A stretch of DNA of 64,000 nt, taken from Nyssa sinensis (Eukaryota; Streptophyta; Magnoliopsida; Cornales; Nyssaceae). Within the stretch, counting starts at the first letter, position 1. Each line of letters opens with the position of its first letter. The stretch spans positions 33,358,751 to 33,422,750 of the forward strand of contig CM018032.1 in assembly GCA_008638375.1 (NCBI GenBank), read 5' to 3'. Below the pieces are notes generated by a model. It saw only the letters and a list, made by a program, of their open reading frames with translations. It was not told where the DNA came from and did no database searches. Position numbers and translations under genes: made by a program. Of the stretch, positions 45,495 through 58,319 are shown one piece after another.

Positions 45495-47362
45495 ATGGCT
45501 CCAAACCTTTGTCCTAAAAAGAATCCTCAAAACCCTCAAAATCAGCCTTCTATTGGAAGATGAAGGGGACAAACACTCGTTCGTCTATAATAGCAGCTTG
45601 ATCGAATTCAGTGGCAGTATGATCATATATAGGAACAACTTACAGCCATGTCACAGGCTCTGGCTTCACTGGCTTAAAACCAGCGAAATATCCTCCTCAT
45701 CCAACCATGCTGTTCATGATGGATCTCAACCTTCCCGTCACCACCACGGGCGAAGGATCCCACAATGAGGAGTTGCCCAATGCGCAGCCGATGCACCCCT
45801 ATGGTGCTGTCCACATGGGGACTGATCCACAATCGTCAACAACTATTGGAAGAGAAACACCATCGTTTCATCCATTATTAGAGCAGGACGAGAATACCAA
45901 TTCCACTAACCTCTAAAGCCAATCCAGCACACTAAGGACTTTAGCCTCTCGAAATCCCACGTCCACTAGTCTTGGGAGAGCAACATCCTTCTACTTCTAC
46001 AAGACCGAATCCCTCCATGAATTCAGGACTCGGAGACATGAGACACGACCAACAACAGGCACCAATAGCACAACAGAACATACAACTAGGCCCCTCAGAA
46101 GGTAGAAAAGATAACAAATTCTCAAAATAAGAGGATCTTTACCAAGGGATTGCACGTTCCCCCAGAACAAGAAGAGTTAAGCAAATTACTCGGTATGTTC
46201 TCCATGTTTTTCACTCTTGCCATAATGATAGAGGAACGATCCAAGAAGTTTATTGTCCCGAAACTTACTCCCTATGACGGGTCTAAAAATCTTGGAGACC
46301 ACTTATCTCATTATCAGCATACGATGGCTCTACACGGGGCTACCGACACTTTTATGTGCCAAACCTTTATAACTAGTCTGAAGAGTACCGTCTTTAAATG
46401 GTTTCATAACCTTCCTCAAAACTCGATCAACAATTTTTATGAACTCAATATTCTGTTTCTTGACCACTTTTTGACAAGCAAGAAGTTAAGAAAGGGGCCA
46501 GAGTTCTTGCTGACTATTAAGCAAGCAAAAGGAGAGTTGCTACGAGAGTACATAACTCGTTTTAATACCAAGCTCATAAAGATGAACGACTGTAGTTCAG
46601 GTTTCTTTGTGGCTGCTCTTACTTTAGGATTAGGACCTGAACGCTTTCAGGACTCTTTAACTAAGAACCCCTTGGCCGATATGGTTGTGCTCATGGACAA
46701 AGCACGAAAATATATTAATCTAAAAGACACCAAAGCCTTCTTCTGAAAATTCAAAGAACAAGCTTAGAAGGATGAGCAAGTCTGAAAGAGAGATAGTAGG
46801 GACAATAAGAAGAGAACTAGGAGTCCCAATAAAATAACAACATCAAGAGCATAGAACAACTCTGGCTCTAGAAGGTATGGAACTTACACCCCGTTGAATG
46901 CTTCCTTTACTCACATACTCCAACAAGTCTAGACTCGTGAAAACCTGAAGTGGCCAGAACTATTAAAAAACAACTCAAACTCTAGAAACAAAAAAAAAAA
47001 AAAAAAGTATTGTGATTTCTACAAAGAACAAGGACACACCACTGAGGAGTGCAGGACTTGAAGTAGGAGATAGAGTACCTCATCAGGAGAGGACGATTAA
47101 GAGAGTTTGTCTGTTTGGATGGGAGACAGAACCCTAGAGATGAGAGACCCCCTCAAAGGAGGCCGGAATAGAGGCCTGAACAGAGGGAAGTTTGGAATGA
47201 TCAGCAGCAACCAAATAATCAATAAGTCATTTTTGTACTTCATGCTGACAATACAATGATTGGAATGTCTAATCGGGCTAGAAAAGGATATGCTCGGAAA
47301 GTAAGGGTAAAGCCCTCACATCATCCAGATCTTAACCATTGAGAAGAAAATGAAGATGGAAC
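45495..47362 (+). pseudogene. gypsy gag remnant, plus strand
   Basis: ATG at 45495 (MAPNLCPKKNPQ...) aligns with the gag start of the minus-strand element at 5131. An early stop and frame changes follow. The best part, 46150-46746, is a 198-residue capsid segment (KFIVPKLTPYDGS, HYQHTMALHGATDTFMCQTF, EYITRFNTKL) that retains the Trp lost in the other copy. Farther on, the zinc-knuckle-like motif (about 47008-47052) has Tyr in place of its first His, and an 18-A run precedes it. Homology stops near 47362, before the protease, at the junction with the second AT-rich direct repeat. Confidence 0.85.
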
Positions 47363-47371
47363 AAGCTTAAT

Positions 47372-47587
47372 GAGTAAATGTAAAATCTCAAAAAATTACA
47401 AATGATATTTTAGTCATTTTTCAGTCTTAACTGTAATTAAGATAATTGATTAAATTAAAATACACCTATCAAAAATTAAAGTATACATGAATTAATTTTA
47501 TAATTGTGATTAATTATGAAATTAATCATACAATAATGTATGTGATATTGTATAATTAAAATGTGAATTAACATATTACCTACCATT
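47372..47587. repeat. about 210-bp AT-rich direct repeat, copy 2
   Basis: Near-identical to 44746-44956. The gag remnant ends directly before it. The arrangement suggests that a gypsy element inserted into copy 1 of a pre-existing tandem pair and a deletion then joined gag to copy 2, or that the fragment was copied together with its flank. Confidence 0.85.
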
Positions 47588-49153
47588 GTGAACTTATACG
47601 TATATAGTGATTCAGCTAATTGTATTATGTGTTCAAATTTAAACACCGTAAACAATACAAATGTTTGAAAGGGTATTCAATTTTGGCGCATAAATTCCAA
47701 CCATGAAATTCATTTTGTCATATCTTCTTTTAAAAAATTGACCTAGTTCTTGCATGATATTTAATATTATATAATAATATTTTTGAAAACAATTGAGTTT
47801 AATTAAGAACATTAAAGATAAAGGTTTTTGATGTTACAAAAACAACAGGTTAGTTTGCGCAAAGCAGTGTGTAGTGTAAGTTTGTCTTCACAAAGTTCTA
47901 GCAATGCATTTATCTGAATAGATCAAGTCCCACGATTTCTCCCTTGTTTACATTTTACACCTAAAAAATTCTTGTGTCTTGATCTACACGAGTTGCTTTT
48001 TTTTTGCCTGCTTAGATTAATTATTTTAATCATAGAATTAATTGCATATATTGAAGGAATTGAATAGGTTCAATTCAGTGAATTGACATTTTTATTGATT
48101 TGATTTTAGTCTTGGTTGTTAAATTGATTTAATCACACTTGGTTAACTAAAATTGGTAAACTAATTTAATTGAACGATTGTGATTAATTAAAATTTGATC
48201 AAATCTGTTATAAATAAACCCATTCACCAAGCCCATTAGGTCTATTCTGTATGTTCATACTCATGGCATATCCGTTGCTTCTCAAATTCTATATAGAAAT
48301 TACATACAGAAAGATTTGTGATTTTTTGAAACTACAATGCACATATTGATTCGTGTTTTGATTTGAAGTAAATGATACTAAATTAATCACATCATTCTGG
48401 CATGGAATTTGTAGATGTGTATTGTAGCATCGCTCTAACCATAATGTTTTGTTCCTTGGAGCCTAGGTGGTGGGCGAGTTGACATAAAAGAGTGACGCAA
48501 ATCTAGAAGTCACAAGTTAAATCTACCAGGCTCAAGGCTCTTGGAGTTTCTGGGTTACATCATGGGACAAAGAGTAGATTAGTCGGACAACATTAAGACA
48601 CTATTTCCTTTGACCCAAAAAAAAAAAAGTGTTGTGCCTTGTCATTTTTCGTTTGCTGACCACAAGTCATGCCCACCACTGATGTTAACAGCATTGGCAA
48701 AATGTGTAGAGCAAAAAGTTGTTGCCATGACAGCATCCCTCTTAAAAAGGTCATTTTGGCCTTAAAATTTGCACGCTTTACAGAAAAAGATATCAAGGGC
48801 TTTGGTACCTCAGGATAATCTAACACCTACCATTTTTGTTTACCTCTATCAATGAAGATTTTATAAAAATGACAACCATAAGATGATATACTGGAAACAA
48901 ACAAAATTAGAACAATATTTGGGACTGTAATGAGAAACAAAAATATGTAATAGGGTTATATTCTCTTTACATAGAACAAGAACAAGTGCAGTATCTTCAC
49001 AAAAATAACACATTTTCAGTGGACAGGTGATAAGAACATAAAATGTTTCAACACTGAAATTGTCCAGCTTCAAAAAAGACTGACGCTACAAGTTGTGAGG
49101 TAACAATAACAGGCAATTAGTTTTTAAGCAAGTAAATGATATCAAACCCGTAC
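47588..49153. other. AT-rich spacer, nothing recognised
   Basis: Low-complexity AT-rich DNA with no ORF of interest apart from an unsupported 77-codon minus-strand ORF (48593-48826). Confidence 0.4.
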
Positions 49154-51107
49154 CCTTTTCACATCTTTGTGAGGGACGTTTACATCATTTCCATTACCCC
49201 CAGTGGCAGTCGTCGTTTGCCCTTGGACCTGAAACACAATTCAATCTACATAAAAAATGCTCTCTCAATATCTCTCTCTTTTTAGTCTTTGCGGCCCAAA
49301 ATAAAGTGACGAGAGAGAAAAAAAAAATCCCTTTCAACTCCGCAGGAACATATACATCATTTTATGGTAGCAAAATCACCTTGCAAATAATTCAAAACTC
49401 AAGATTTTACAGTAGAAAGAGTTATAAATTTCACAAATATCTATAAAAGGCAGCCCTGTCATATTAATCAAGTTGGGATGAATGAGAGAGCCGGTTTATT
49501 GTTTTATTAACAATGGGTTGCAAATTAGGCCCAAGTGGGCTGTGCTTTAATTATTTCAAACTAAAATTAAAATGGTAGGTGATATTGGAAGTCACAAATT
49601 ATGATTTTATAGTTATTATATGGGTGCAAGTTGCAATCAATTGCCAACTGAACAAACCCGAATATTTCTAGCTTGGTTAGGTTCGGTTTCAATGAACTCA
49701 TGTTTCAGTTTTGTGTCAGTTTTAGAACTGAATTAAATCAAATTAGTTTGATAATAACCTGAACCAAACCAACCCATGTGCACCTGCACCCCCAACTGTT
49801 GGGGACTGTCCTCTTCAGTAATTGCACCCTACACAACCTATAGCCTCTATCATGGCATCCAGTACTTTACGGACAGTTATATCCTATTTAAAATAAAAAT
49901 TCTTACGAGTACATAGTGCCTTTAAAAAAAATCTATTATAGGGAGTGTACCTCTCTTATTGCAGAGGATATGAATCAATAATGGTCATAAGTTATGACCG
50001 TTCCATTAGACTTTTTTTTTTCCTTTACATGAACAAGGGAGAAAAGTGACTACATACTATACATAGCTTCTTCTATTTACGTGTCTTTCTCTTTCCAAAA
50101 TCAACCCCCCCCCCCCCCCCCCTCTCCCCGGTATTTGCCCATCCTAAAACATCATGCTGCAATGTTGGCAATCAGATTTCTGTGGCTGGAGTTCATGGCC
50201 AATTTAGAAACAATATGCAATTTGAATTCACTAGACTATATTTTAGGTAGCATAAATGATAAATCATTCAACGCTTGTATTGATAGAATAAAGAAATTAA
50301 GAACCACAAGTAAAATAGCATGTCCCTATTGCCAAAGATGTTTTTCTTTTTTACCAAAACAATGTACAACTATACTGAAAATAGTCAATGCAAGTTATGC
50401 AACTAATAATACAACACAATAGCCAATCCTGCTTTAGCATTAGTGGCAGCCTTAAAATACAAAAATTTAATAAAAGAAGCAAATTACTTGTATGTGTGAG
50501 CAATCTTATGACCTTGTAACATTTGACTATTTATATAAGCCAGGAAAAAAATATTTGACCATTTAAAATTCTAAATATTTTTACATTTTATATAAATTAT
50601 TTCTTTGATTGTATTGCTCTTGCATTTTATTATTGCACTACTCGTTGTTGAAGATTGCTCCTATAACGTGATTTTCTTATTAAGAGATAAAATCATCATA
50701 AGTAGTGACTTTGAATCATGTCTCTTCCATCATTTATCAGCCAGAATTTCTGTATCTACGAACAGATTGAAGTCCAACTTTTCCTAACTCCAACGAATAC
50801 TGTAAAGAGAGAAAAACTTACATTATCATCGGGAACAACTGCATATCTCTCAGATGGTGAGACCAAAATTTTTCCTGCTATAGAAAATCATAAAATATAC
50901 CAAGGTTCAAGAATTTAGCAATGAACTATTTCAAGTTACTATCAAACAAATAGAAATTTAAAAAATATAGTGAAAAACACTTTAATTTCGTAATCAAATA
51001 TAGAGGAATAAAAAGTATACAACACCTGATGAATCAAATTTTGAGGACTCTATCTGCTGTCCACTACATCCATCCATACTCAAAGCCTCTATAATGTTTG
51101 GAGTGTT
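49154..51107 (-). CDS. possible host gene with small exons (fragmentary evidence)
   Basis: Three exon-like segments on the minus strand have good splice borders and mutually compatible phases: about 51107-51026 (NTPNIIEALSMDGCSGQQIE..., donor CAG|GTG), 50877-50822 (GKILVSPSERYAVVPDDN, acceptor TATAG, donor AAT|GTAAG) and 49228-49154 (VQGQTTTATGGNGNDVNVPH..., acceptor TTTCAG, donor AGG|GTACGG). The first ends one base into a codon, the second supplies the missing two, and the second and third join in phase. The product is not recognised, and start, stop and other exons are missing. It may be a real gene with long introns, a pseudogene, or chance. Confidence 0.3.
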
Positions 51108-53074
51108 TCTTCAAAATCCAAACAACTGTCATTAGTTCATAACTTCAATATAAATACACATTACACTTCAGCATCTTCATTTTCAAAAACCAGAAGATTA
51201 GAAAAAACATAGCTGGAAGTAGGAACATATGATCCCCTAATCACATCTACATGAACTCCTTATCATGCAGTCGTAAAGGAAACTCGTGGTAATAGTCACA
51301 AAAGTAAAAGATCATTTTCCAGGCAACAAAGTTCTTAAGATGCGTCAATATATACAAGCAAGAACTAAAAAAACTGCCAGCAAGAAACAGACAAGGACTA
51401 AAGATCAGAGTAGAATGACATGTCATAGACTATGCAGCCAATTTTTATATATGCTTGTCACAGGGCTGACTGAAAGTTTTATGAAATGATATGCCACTTG
51501 TCAATTTTTTGAGGTTTACTTGGAGAAGCAAGAAAACTCAATGTCAATGGCAAAAGAAAGAAACATGGAATATATACCGTTATTTAAGTTTATCAATTTG
51601 AAGACTACTGAATTGGTGGTTTTGGTTTGGAGAGTCTAGAAGTTTGACATATAATGTCCTCGTTCATTATCGGATCCAATTCAGGTCACAGGAGCTTTCT
51701 TGTGCAGCAGAACTCCTAAGCTAATTCAAATGAATTAAGGGAAGTTTGCAGATCCAATTAATTATTTTGCAACTTTAAAATCATAATCCAAAATGCACCT
51801 TTAACTAGAATGCAAGAAACAAGCACACATCATGTGTCATTTTCTCTACTCTAAATCCTGTCAATGCATGTGTGCATGTGTATGTAATAGCAAAAATCTA
51901 GAGAAACTAAAATTAATCAGACAAATGTTAGGGAAAGCTAGAAAGGAGTTCCCAGCTACTTCAATGAGAATAAAGTTGGAAAAATTTAAACAGACAGAAA
52001 AAAGTAAGCTGGGAAAGCAAAAAGACACACGCAATAACTCTGGAAAGTTGCGAGTCTATTATATCAAAAGAAAAGACTAAGATCATGCTATAGCATAGAT
52101 AAGCATTGAAGATCCCAAAAATATATAGGTAGGCATTAGAATGATGGTGGAAATTTTAGAAAATAGCACATGGTCTGGAGCAGCTTCAGAGCATTTACTG
52201 AAAATAATATAAGAAAGGTTGTCTGTATATATGCAAATTACTGGGAAAATTATATATTATATAAAGCTTCTTTATTAAGAAAAGCAGACAATTCCATTTG
52301 GAGACATCTTGGAATGATAAAAGGCAGAGGGAGTCAGGTGGTGGATATGGTAGTGTACAACAATTACTCTCCAAGTTCAAGACTTTGCATGACTGTATTC
52401 TTTTTTCTTTTTTTTTTGGTGGGAATAAAACCAAAGAATAACTGATCCCTGGTCAAATCCACACTCAGAAAAGTCAGACTCACAACTTCCATTGAATTTC
52501 ACTCCAAATTTTATAACCTGTGATCTGAAAGGAAATTTGCATGCTCCTTGGATGGATTAGATACCCCACTGTGGATCAACAATAGAAATTTCAGAATAAT
52601 TCTCTGTAATTGTTTGGAGGGATAAGGGTTAGAATTTCTTATGACTTGAGAGTTTCTGAAGATATAATGATGTCTAATGGTTTGTAGATGGTGTGATGAG
52701 GTTTGATGTCCATAATGTTATTTTCTCTCCAAAAATAGCATGCTGGAATTTCTAGACAGCAGTGAAGAGAAAAAGAATTAGAAGAAAACTATTGTAGCCA
52801 ATAAAATAGGAAACATACTAATCTTCATTAATTGAACTATTCCAACTATTCAAATTTTTTATTAACTCTCTCAAATCTGGTTCCAGCAGTATAGAAGTTA
52901 TGATTGCAATACAAGTTAAAGCCTCTAAAGCTATGATCAACCCTTTTTTTGATCAACCCTCTTTTTAATAAGTAATAAAATTTTATAAAAGCCAATAGGA
53001 TCAAATTTTTATTCTCTCCACCCCAAAATGAGAATCTCATTTGAAAAAAGTCCAAATTTGAAGGAAAGACAATT
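51108..53074. other. spacer, possibly intron or upstream part of a minus-strand gene
   Basis: No complete gene. A further exon-like minus-strand stretch (about 52440-52530, VIKFGVKFNGSCESDFSECG) stands out from its AT-rich surroundings but lacks a convincing donor. Confidence 0.3.
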
Positions 53075-53079
53075 AACAC

Positions 53080-53282
53080 TGTGGAAATTCCCAATTTGTG
53101 GCGTAATTGCAGGAAGATTTTATTTTTATTCTCTATAGAGAAATTGTAGGAAGATTTGTAGGAAGATTTTATTCTTTCCGTTTTTTCTCTTTCCTTTTCC
53201 TTCTTCCCAATTGTATTATAAATACCTAGAATGTGTATATGAAAAGATATAGAAAATACAGAAGAAATTCTTTCTGACTACA
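53080..53282 (+). repeat. copia 5' LTR
   Basis: TGTGGAAATTCCC...CTGACTACA, 203 bp, with a TATA-like TATTATAAATACC near 53213-53225. It differs from the 3' LTR by a few substitutions and an extra copy of 'gtaggaagattt', so the two have diverged since insertion. Confidence 0.93.
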
Positions 53283-53295
53283 TGGTATCAGAGCC
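53283..53295 (+). promoter_or_regulatory. copia primer-binding site (initiator Met tRNA)
   Basis: TGGTATCAGAGCC directly follows the LTR, the standard complement of the plant initiator methionine tRNA 3' end. Confidence 0.93.
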
Positions 53296-53986
53296 AGAGA
53301 AGCTCACTGTCTCTGAGGGGATCATTGTCCATCATTCCACATTTGATCGGCCATTCATCGTCGATCAGATACATGATAATTGTTGGGTTTAAACTCCCAT
53401 CGCTGATGAAGATTAGTGCTACTGTTGATCGTTTCCTCCCCTATAGATCAGTGGTAAACACCCCTCATCCTCTCGCTTCCGTTGCCTCTGAGCTCTTCCA
53501 TTGCCGACGACGATCTGTGCTACCATCGATCATTATTTCGTCTGCCAATCTGTGGCTTGGCCCTTTCATCGCGTTGGCACATCATCGGTTCAGTCATCTC
53601 CAGATCGAGCCTCTGTTCATCATTGTGTCTACTTCGAGTTGTTTCATCTCCAAATCGAGCCTCCATCCATCATCGTGTCTACTCGATCGTCACGTTCCCA
53701 AACCAAGCACGACCTATTGAAATCCTTCTGAAACTTTTTGCTTTCGGATACGGCAATCGACGGGTTCTACTTGGGTGGTCGACTCTCGGCCTGGATTTGG
53801 TTGGGTCGAAATCTAGGCTGCTTGGGGTTCTGTCTTTCCCCAGTAGGTCGTGGACCAGTAACCCAAGTTCATTTTAAACCCTATTCCCTTTAAAAAAAAT
53901 ATAAAAAATAAAAAAAAAAAAAAAGAAAAAAAAAAAAAACCCATCTGTCCAGCTCATATAATTTCCCAGAACCTTAGACCCAATTC

Positions 53987-54950
53987 ATGACCAAAGGTCC
54001 CAACAGCAAGGCCGACGTTCTCTCCACCATGGGTTCCAATGGCCTTTCTCTCTCGCCTCTTCAACTCACAGTGGAGAAGTTGAATGAAAAAAACTTTTGT
54101 GAATGGGCTCAGTCTATTCGACTCATTCTCGACGACGACGGCAAACTTGGCTACCTTACTGGCGCGACACCCAAGCCAGCCTCAACCGAACCAAGCGGCG
54201 TCGCTACAGAAATAGACGTCTAAGAACTCCATGGTGACTGCTTGGCTAGTGAATTCCATGCAACCTACCATCGGAAAGACCTACCTTTTCTTGCCGACGG
54301 CGAAAGACGTTTAGGATGCCGTTCGAGAGACATATTCTAATGTTGGCGATTCCTCTCAGATTTTTGACATCAAGACTCGACTATGGCAAATGAAGCAAGG
54401 AGAGAAGGACGTCACGATTATTTCATGGAGATGACGGCTCTCTGGCAGGAACTCGATCTCAGCTTTGATGATGAATGGGAGTGCTCTGGTGATAGTGTTC
54501 GCTACAAGAAGAAACTCGAAACTGAGAGAGTCTTCGAGCTTTTTGCTGGGCTCAACCGCGACTTGGATGATGTTCGTGGCCGTATTCTTGGTCGACGACC
54601 TCTGCCTTCCACACGTGAAGTCTTCTCGGAAGTCAGGCGTGAAGAGCAGCGGTGTCGAGTGATGCTGAAGGACTCTCTTCCCACTGGACTTGAAGTGTCT
54701 GCCTTGGTAACAAAAAGGCCCCTTGGCTGGGTCTAGGCCGAAACAAAACAGAGGCCGACCTTGGTGTGAACATTGCCATAAGCCTGGTCATACTAAGGCT
54801 ACTTGTTGGGAGCTCCATGGGAAGCCTGTTGACTGGAAAACATGGCAGAATCATCGCACTCGTGGCTATCACACTACTGCTGACCATCAGGCCGAACCCC
54901 CTCCCGAGGTCAACCACACTCCGAACGGTGCCTTTACCTTTGACTAGTTG
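53987..54950 (+). pseudogene. copia gag with zinc knuckle (broken)
   Basis: It starts MTKGPNSKAD at 53987 with the usual copia gag N-terminus (LTVEKLNEKNFCEWAQSIRL). It is broken by a stop at 54221-54223, another near 54313 and several frame changes. The UBN2-like middle survives in pieces (DIKTRLWQMKQGEKD, then the 54383-54736 frame). A zinc knuckle, CEHCHKPGHTKATC, lies at about 54766-54810. Gag would form the particle that packages the RNA. Confidence 0.85.
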
Positions 54951-55059
54951 GATCAGCTCTACAAACTTTTTTCTAGCCTACAACCCTCTGGTTAGTTTTC
55001 CACGCCGACTCCTTCTGGTTCATTAGCTCACCGAGGTAATTTTTTACACGCCCTCGTTA

Positions 55060-58000
55060 CTGCCTCTCACTCAAAAACTCCTTGGATTATTGACTCTGGT
55101 GCTTCTGATCACATGACTGGCTTTTACCACCTTTTTTCTTCATACTTACCTTGTGCTGATAATCTTAAGGTTAAAATTGTTGATGGTTCCCTCTCCTCTG
55201 TAGTTGGGAAAGGGAGTATTCGTCTCTCTGACTCTATTACACTTGAGTCTGTTCTTCATGTTCCAAAGTTATCATGCAATCTGTTATCCATTAGCCAATT
55301 GACAAAAAATTCTAATTGTTCTGCTAAGTTTCTTTCCTCTCATTGTCTGTTTTAGGACCTATCATCGGGGGCGACGATTGGCAGTGTTAAGGAGTGTGCT
55401 GGTCTCTTACTACTTTGAGGACGCTGATGTGAGAAAATAGGGTCCCATTTCCTTTTGTGATTTTGTATCTGTCTCCAAGGATAGTGAACTTTTGTTATGG
55501 CATTTTCGAATGGGTCATCCCAATTTTAACTATTTGCAACGTTTATTTCCGAATAAAGGATTCTCTAATTTTCAATGTGAACTAGCGAAACATCACCGTA
55601 CTTCTTTTCCGCCATCCACATATAAACCATCCAAGTCGTTCACTCTGATTCACAATGACTTGTAAGGTCCTTCTCGTATTATTAATCGTACTCATACCCA
55701 ATGGTTTGTTACCTTTATTGATGACACTCGCATTTGTTGGGTCTACCTATTAAAGGATAAAATAGATGTTCGTTCTATTTTTATCAATTTTCACTCCATG
55801 ATCCAAACACAATTCCAGGCACAACTTCAAATTCTGCGCACTGATAATGGCACCAAATATTTTAATACTACTTTGGGTGATTATTTTTAGAAACATGGGA
55901 TCATTCATCAAAGTTCTAGTGTTAACACTTCCCAACAAAATGGGGTTGTCGAAAGAAAAAATAGACACATTCTCGATGTTGCTCGTGCCTTGATGTTCAC
56001 TGTGCATATGCCCAAAATGTTTTGGGGTGATGCTGTTTTGACCTCTACCTACCTCATTAATAGAATGCCTAGCCGCGTTCTCTCTTTTGCTACACCCCTC
56101 CAAACATTTCAGCAATTCTTCCCTCACTCTCGCCTCTCCTCTAGTCTATCTCTTAGAGTATTTGGTTGTACCGCCTTTGTTCATGTCCATTCCCACCATC
56201 GGCATAAATTCGACCCTCGAGCTATTAAGTGTGTTTTCCTTGGGTATTCTCCTACTCAGAAAGGTTACAAGTGCTATGATCCATCCACCAAACGGGTTTT
56301 TATTAGCCTTGATGTTACTTTTTTTTAAAATACTTCTTACTTCCAAAAGCCCTCCCTTCAGGGGGAGCATTTGAGTGAAGGTCGGGTATTAGATTTTGAA
56401 CTCTCCTTTTCTGAACCTATCCCAAACACTGAACATGCCACACCATCCTGTTCTAATGTGCCATTTACAGAAGGACACTTGAACTCAAGAGGTGATGTAG
56501 GAAAACAACAGGACAAGGAGATACTTGTTTATTCACGAAGGCCACAATCAAGGTGCAAGGAACATCTCATACCTGAAGCACCAAAAGCGTTGGCCCCAGT
56601 GATAGCTCCAAGTAACCAAGAGTCTCCTTCCAAGTCTAAAACAGAGTCTCCTGATACTAATTTACCCATTGCTCTCAGAAAATCAACTCGGTCATGTACT
56701 CTCCACCCTATCTCGAAATTCATATCTTATAATGCTCTGTCTACAAACTTTCGTGCTTTTACCTCTAACCTTGATAGTACAGGAATTCCAAAAAATATTC
56801 AGGAGGCCTTGGAGGTCCCTAAATGGAGGGATGCCGTTCTAGAAGAAATGCGGGTGTTGGAGAAAAATGAGACTTGGGATGTGATGGATTTACCGAGAGG
56901 GAAGAAACCGGTAGGCTGCAAATGGGTTTTTACCTTGAAATACAAGGCTGATGGGACAATCGAGTGTTACAAAGCCCGCCTAGTTGCAAAAGGGTTTACA
57001 CAAACCTATGGTATTGACTACACAGAGACATTTGCACCTGTGGCAAAGTAGAATACAATTCGAGTCCTCTTGTCATTAGCACTCAACTTGGATTGGCCTC
57101 TTCAACAACTTGACATTAAGAATGCCTTTCTGAATGGTGAGTTAGAAGAAGAAGTCTTCATGACAATACCACCGGGATTTTGTAAGAAGGGAGAAGAAAA
57201 TCGGGTATGCAAACTTAAGAAGTCTCTGTACGGTCTCAAGCAATCACCTAGAGCATGGTTCGATAGGTTTGCAAAGGTGATAAAGGGTCAAGGATATCAG
57301 CAGGGGTAGTCAGATCACACTATGTTTTTCCAGCAATCTGAAGATGGAATGAGAACAATTCTAATTGTTTATGTTGATGATATAATCCTAACTGGGGATA
57401 ATTTAGTGGAGATGGAGAGACTGAAGAAAATCCTAGCCATTGAATTTGAAGTAAAAGACTTGGGATAAATGCGATACTTCTTGGGAATGGAAGTTGCCAG
57501 ATCAAAAAAGGGTATTAGTGTCTCTCAACGAAAGTATATTCTTGACCTTCTAACCGACACTAGCATGCTTGGATGTAAACCAAATGACACACCTAAAGGA
57601 ATTCAAAGGATGAGGGAAATCCAGCAGAAAAGGATAGATATCAGAGACTAGTTGGCAAGCTAATCTATCTATCGCACACTAGACCTGACATTGCATTTGC
57701 GGTTAGTGTGGTAAGCCAACACATGCATTCACCAAAAGAAACTCACCTAGAAGCTATGTACAAGATTCTCAGATATCTCAAAGGCTCCTCGGGTAAAGGA
57801 CTATTCTTCAAGAAATCAGAATGCAAAGAAGTCGAAGTTTTCACAGATGCTGACTAGGCAAGTTCAATAGAAGATAGAAAGTCCACTACCGGGTATTGTA
57901 CCTATGTATTGGGACACTTGGTTACGTGGAGAAGCAAGAAACAAAGTGTAGTGACCAGAAGCAATGCTGAAGCCAAATTTAGAGCTGCTGCACAAGGGAT

Positions 58001-58277
58001 ATGTTAAAGATTGTGGCTAAAGAAACTCTTGGAAGAACTACAGGTCACAGTAAAACTCCCAATCAAACTTTACTGTGACAGTAAAGCAGCCATCAACATT
58101 TCTCTCAACCCAGTTCAGCATGATCGAACCAAGCATGTAGAAGTGGAAAGACATTTTATCAAGGAAAAAATTGAGAACGGAATTATCTGCATGACCTATG
58201 TTTCTACAAAAGAACAAACTGCGTATATCTTCGTCATAGGACTATTTCGGCCCAGTTTTGACGAGATCATCTACTAG
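55060..58277 (+). pseudogene. copia pol: protease, integrase, RT, RNase H (many stops)
   Basis: Order: protease (WIIDSGASDHMTG, about 55082-55122), GAG-pre-integrase (LLWHFRMGHPNF, about 55495-55530), integrase core (RTDNGTKY and NGVVERKNRH, 55840-55975), RT ([12 protein letters not shown] from about 56922, KNAFLNGELEEEV, YVDDIIL at about 57369) and RNase H to about 58277 with motif KLYCDSKAA. Premature stops are seen after HNDL (TAA), in DYF*KHG, VAK*NT, QG*SDH, DLG*MR, DAD*AS and IC*RL. The RT catalytic box is intact. Several stops stand where Trp is usual. Confidence 0.9.
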
Positions 58278-58306
58278 TTGGATGTGATTAACATTTTTTA
58301 TCCAAC

Positions 58307-58319
58307 TTGAGGGGGAATG
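58307..58319 (+). promoter_or_regulatory. copia polypurine tract
   Basis: TTGAGGGGGAATG lies immediately before the 3' LTR, the usual primer for plus-strand DNA synthesis. Confidence 0.88.

Noticed and set aside
48593..48826. 77-codon minus-strand ORF
   Set aside because: No recognisable feature. It ends in a run encoded by a poly(A)-like tract and is probably chance.
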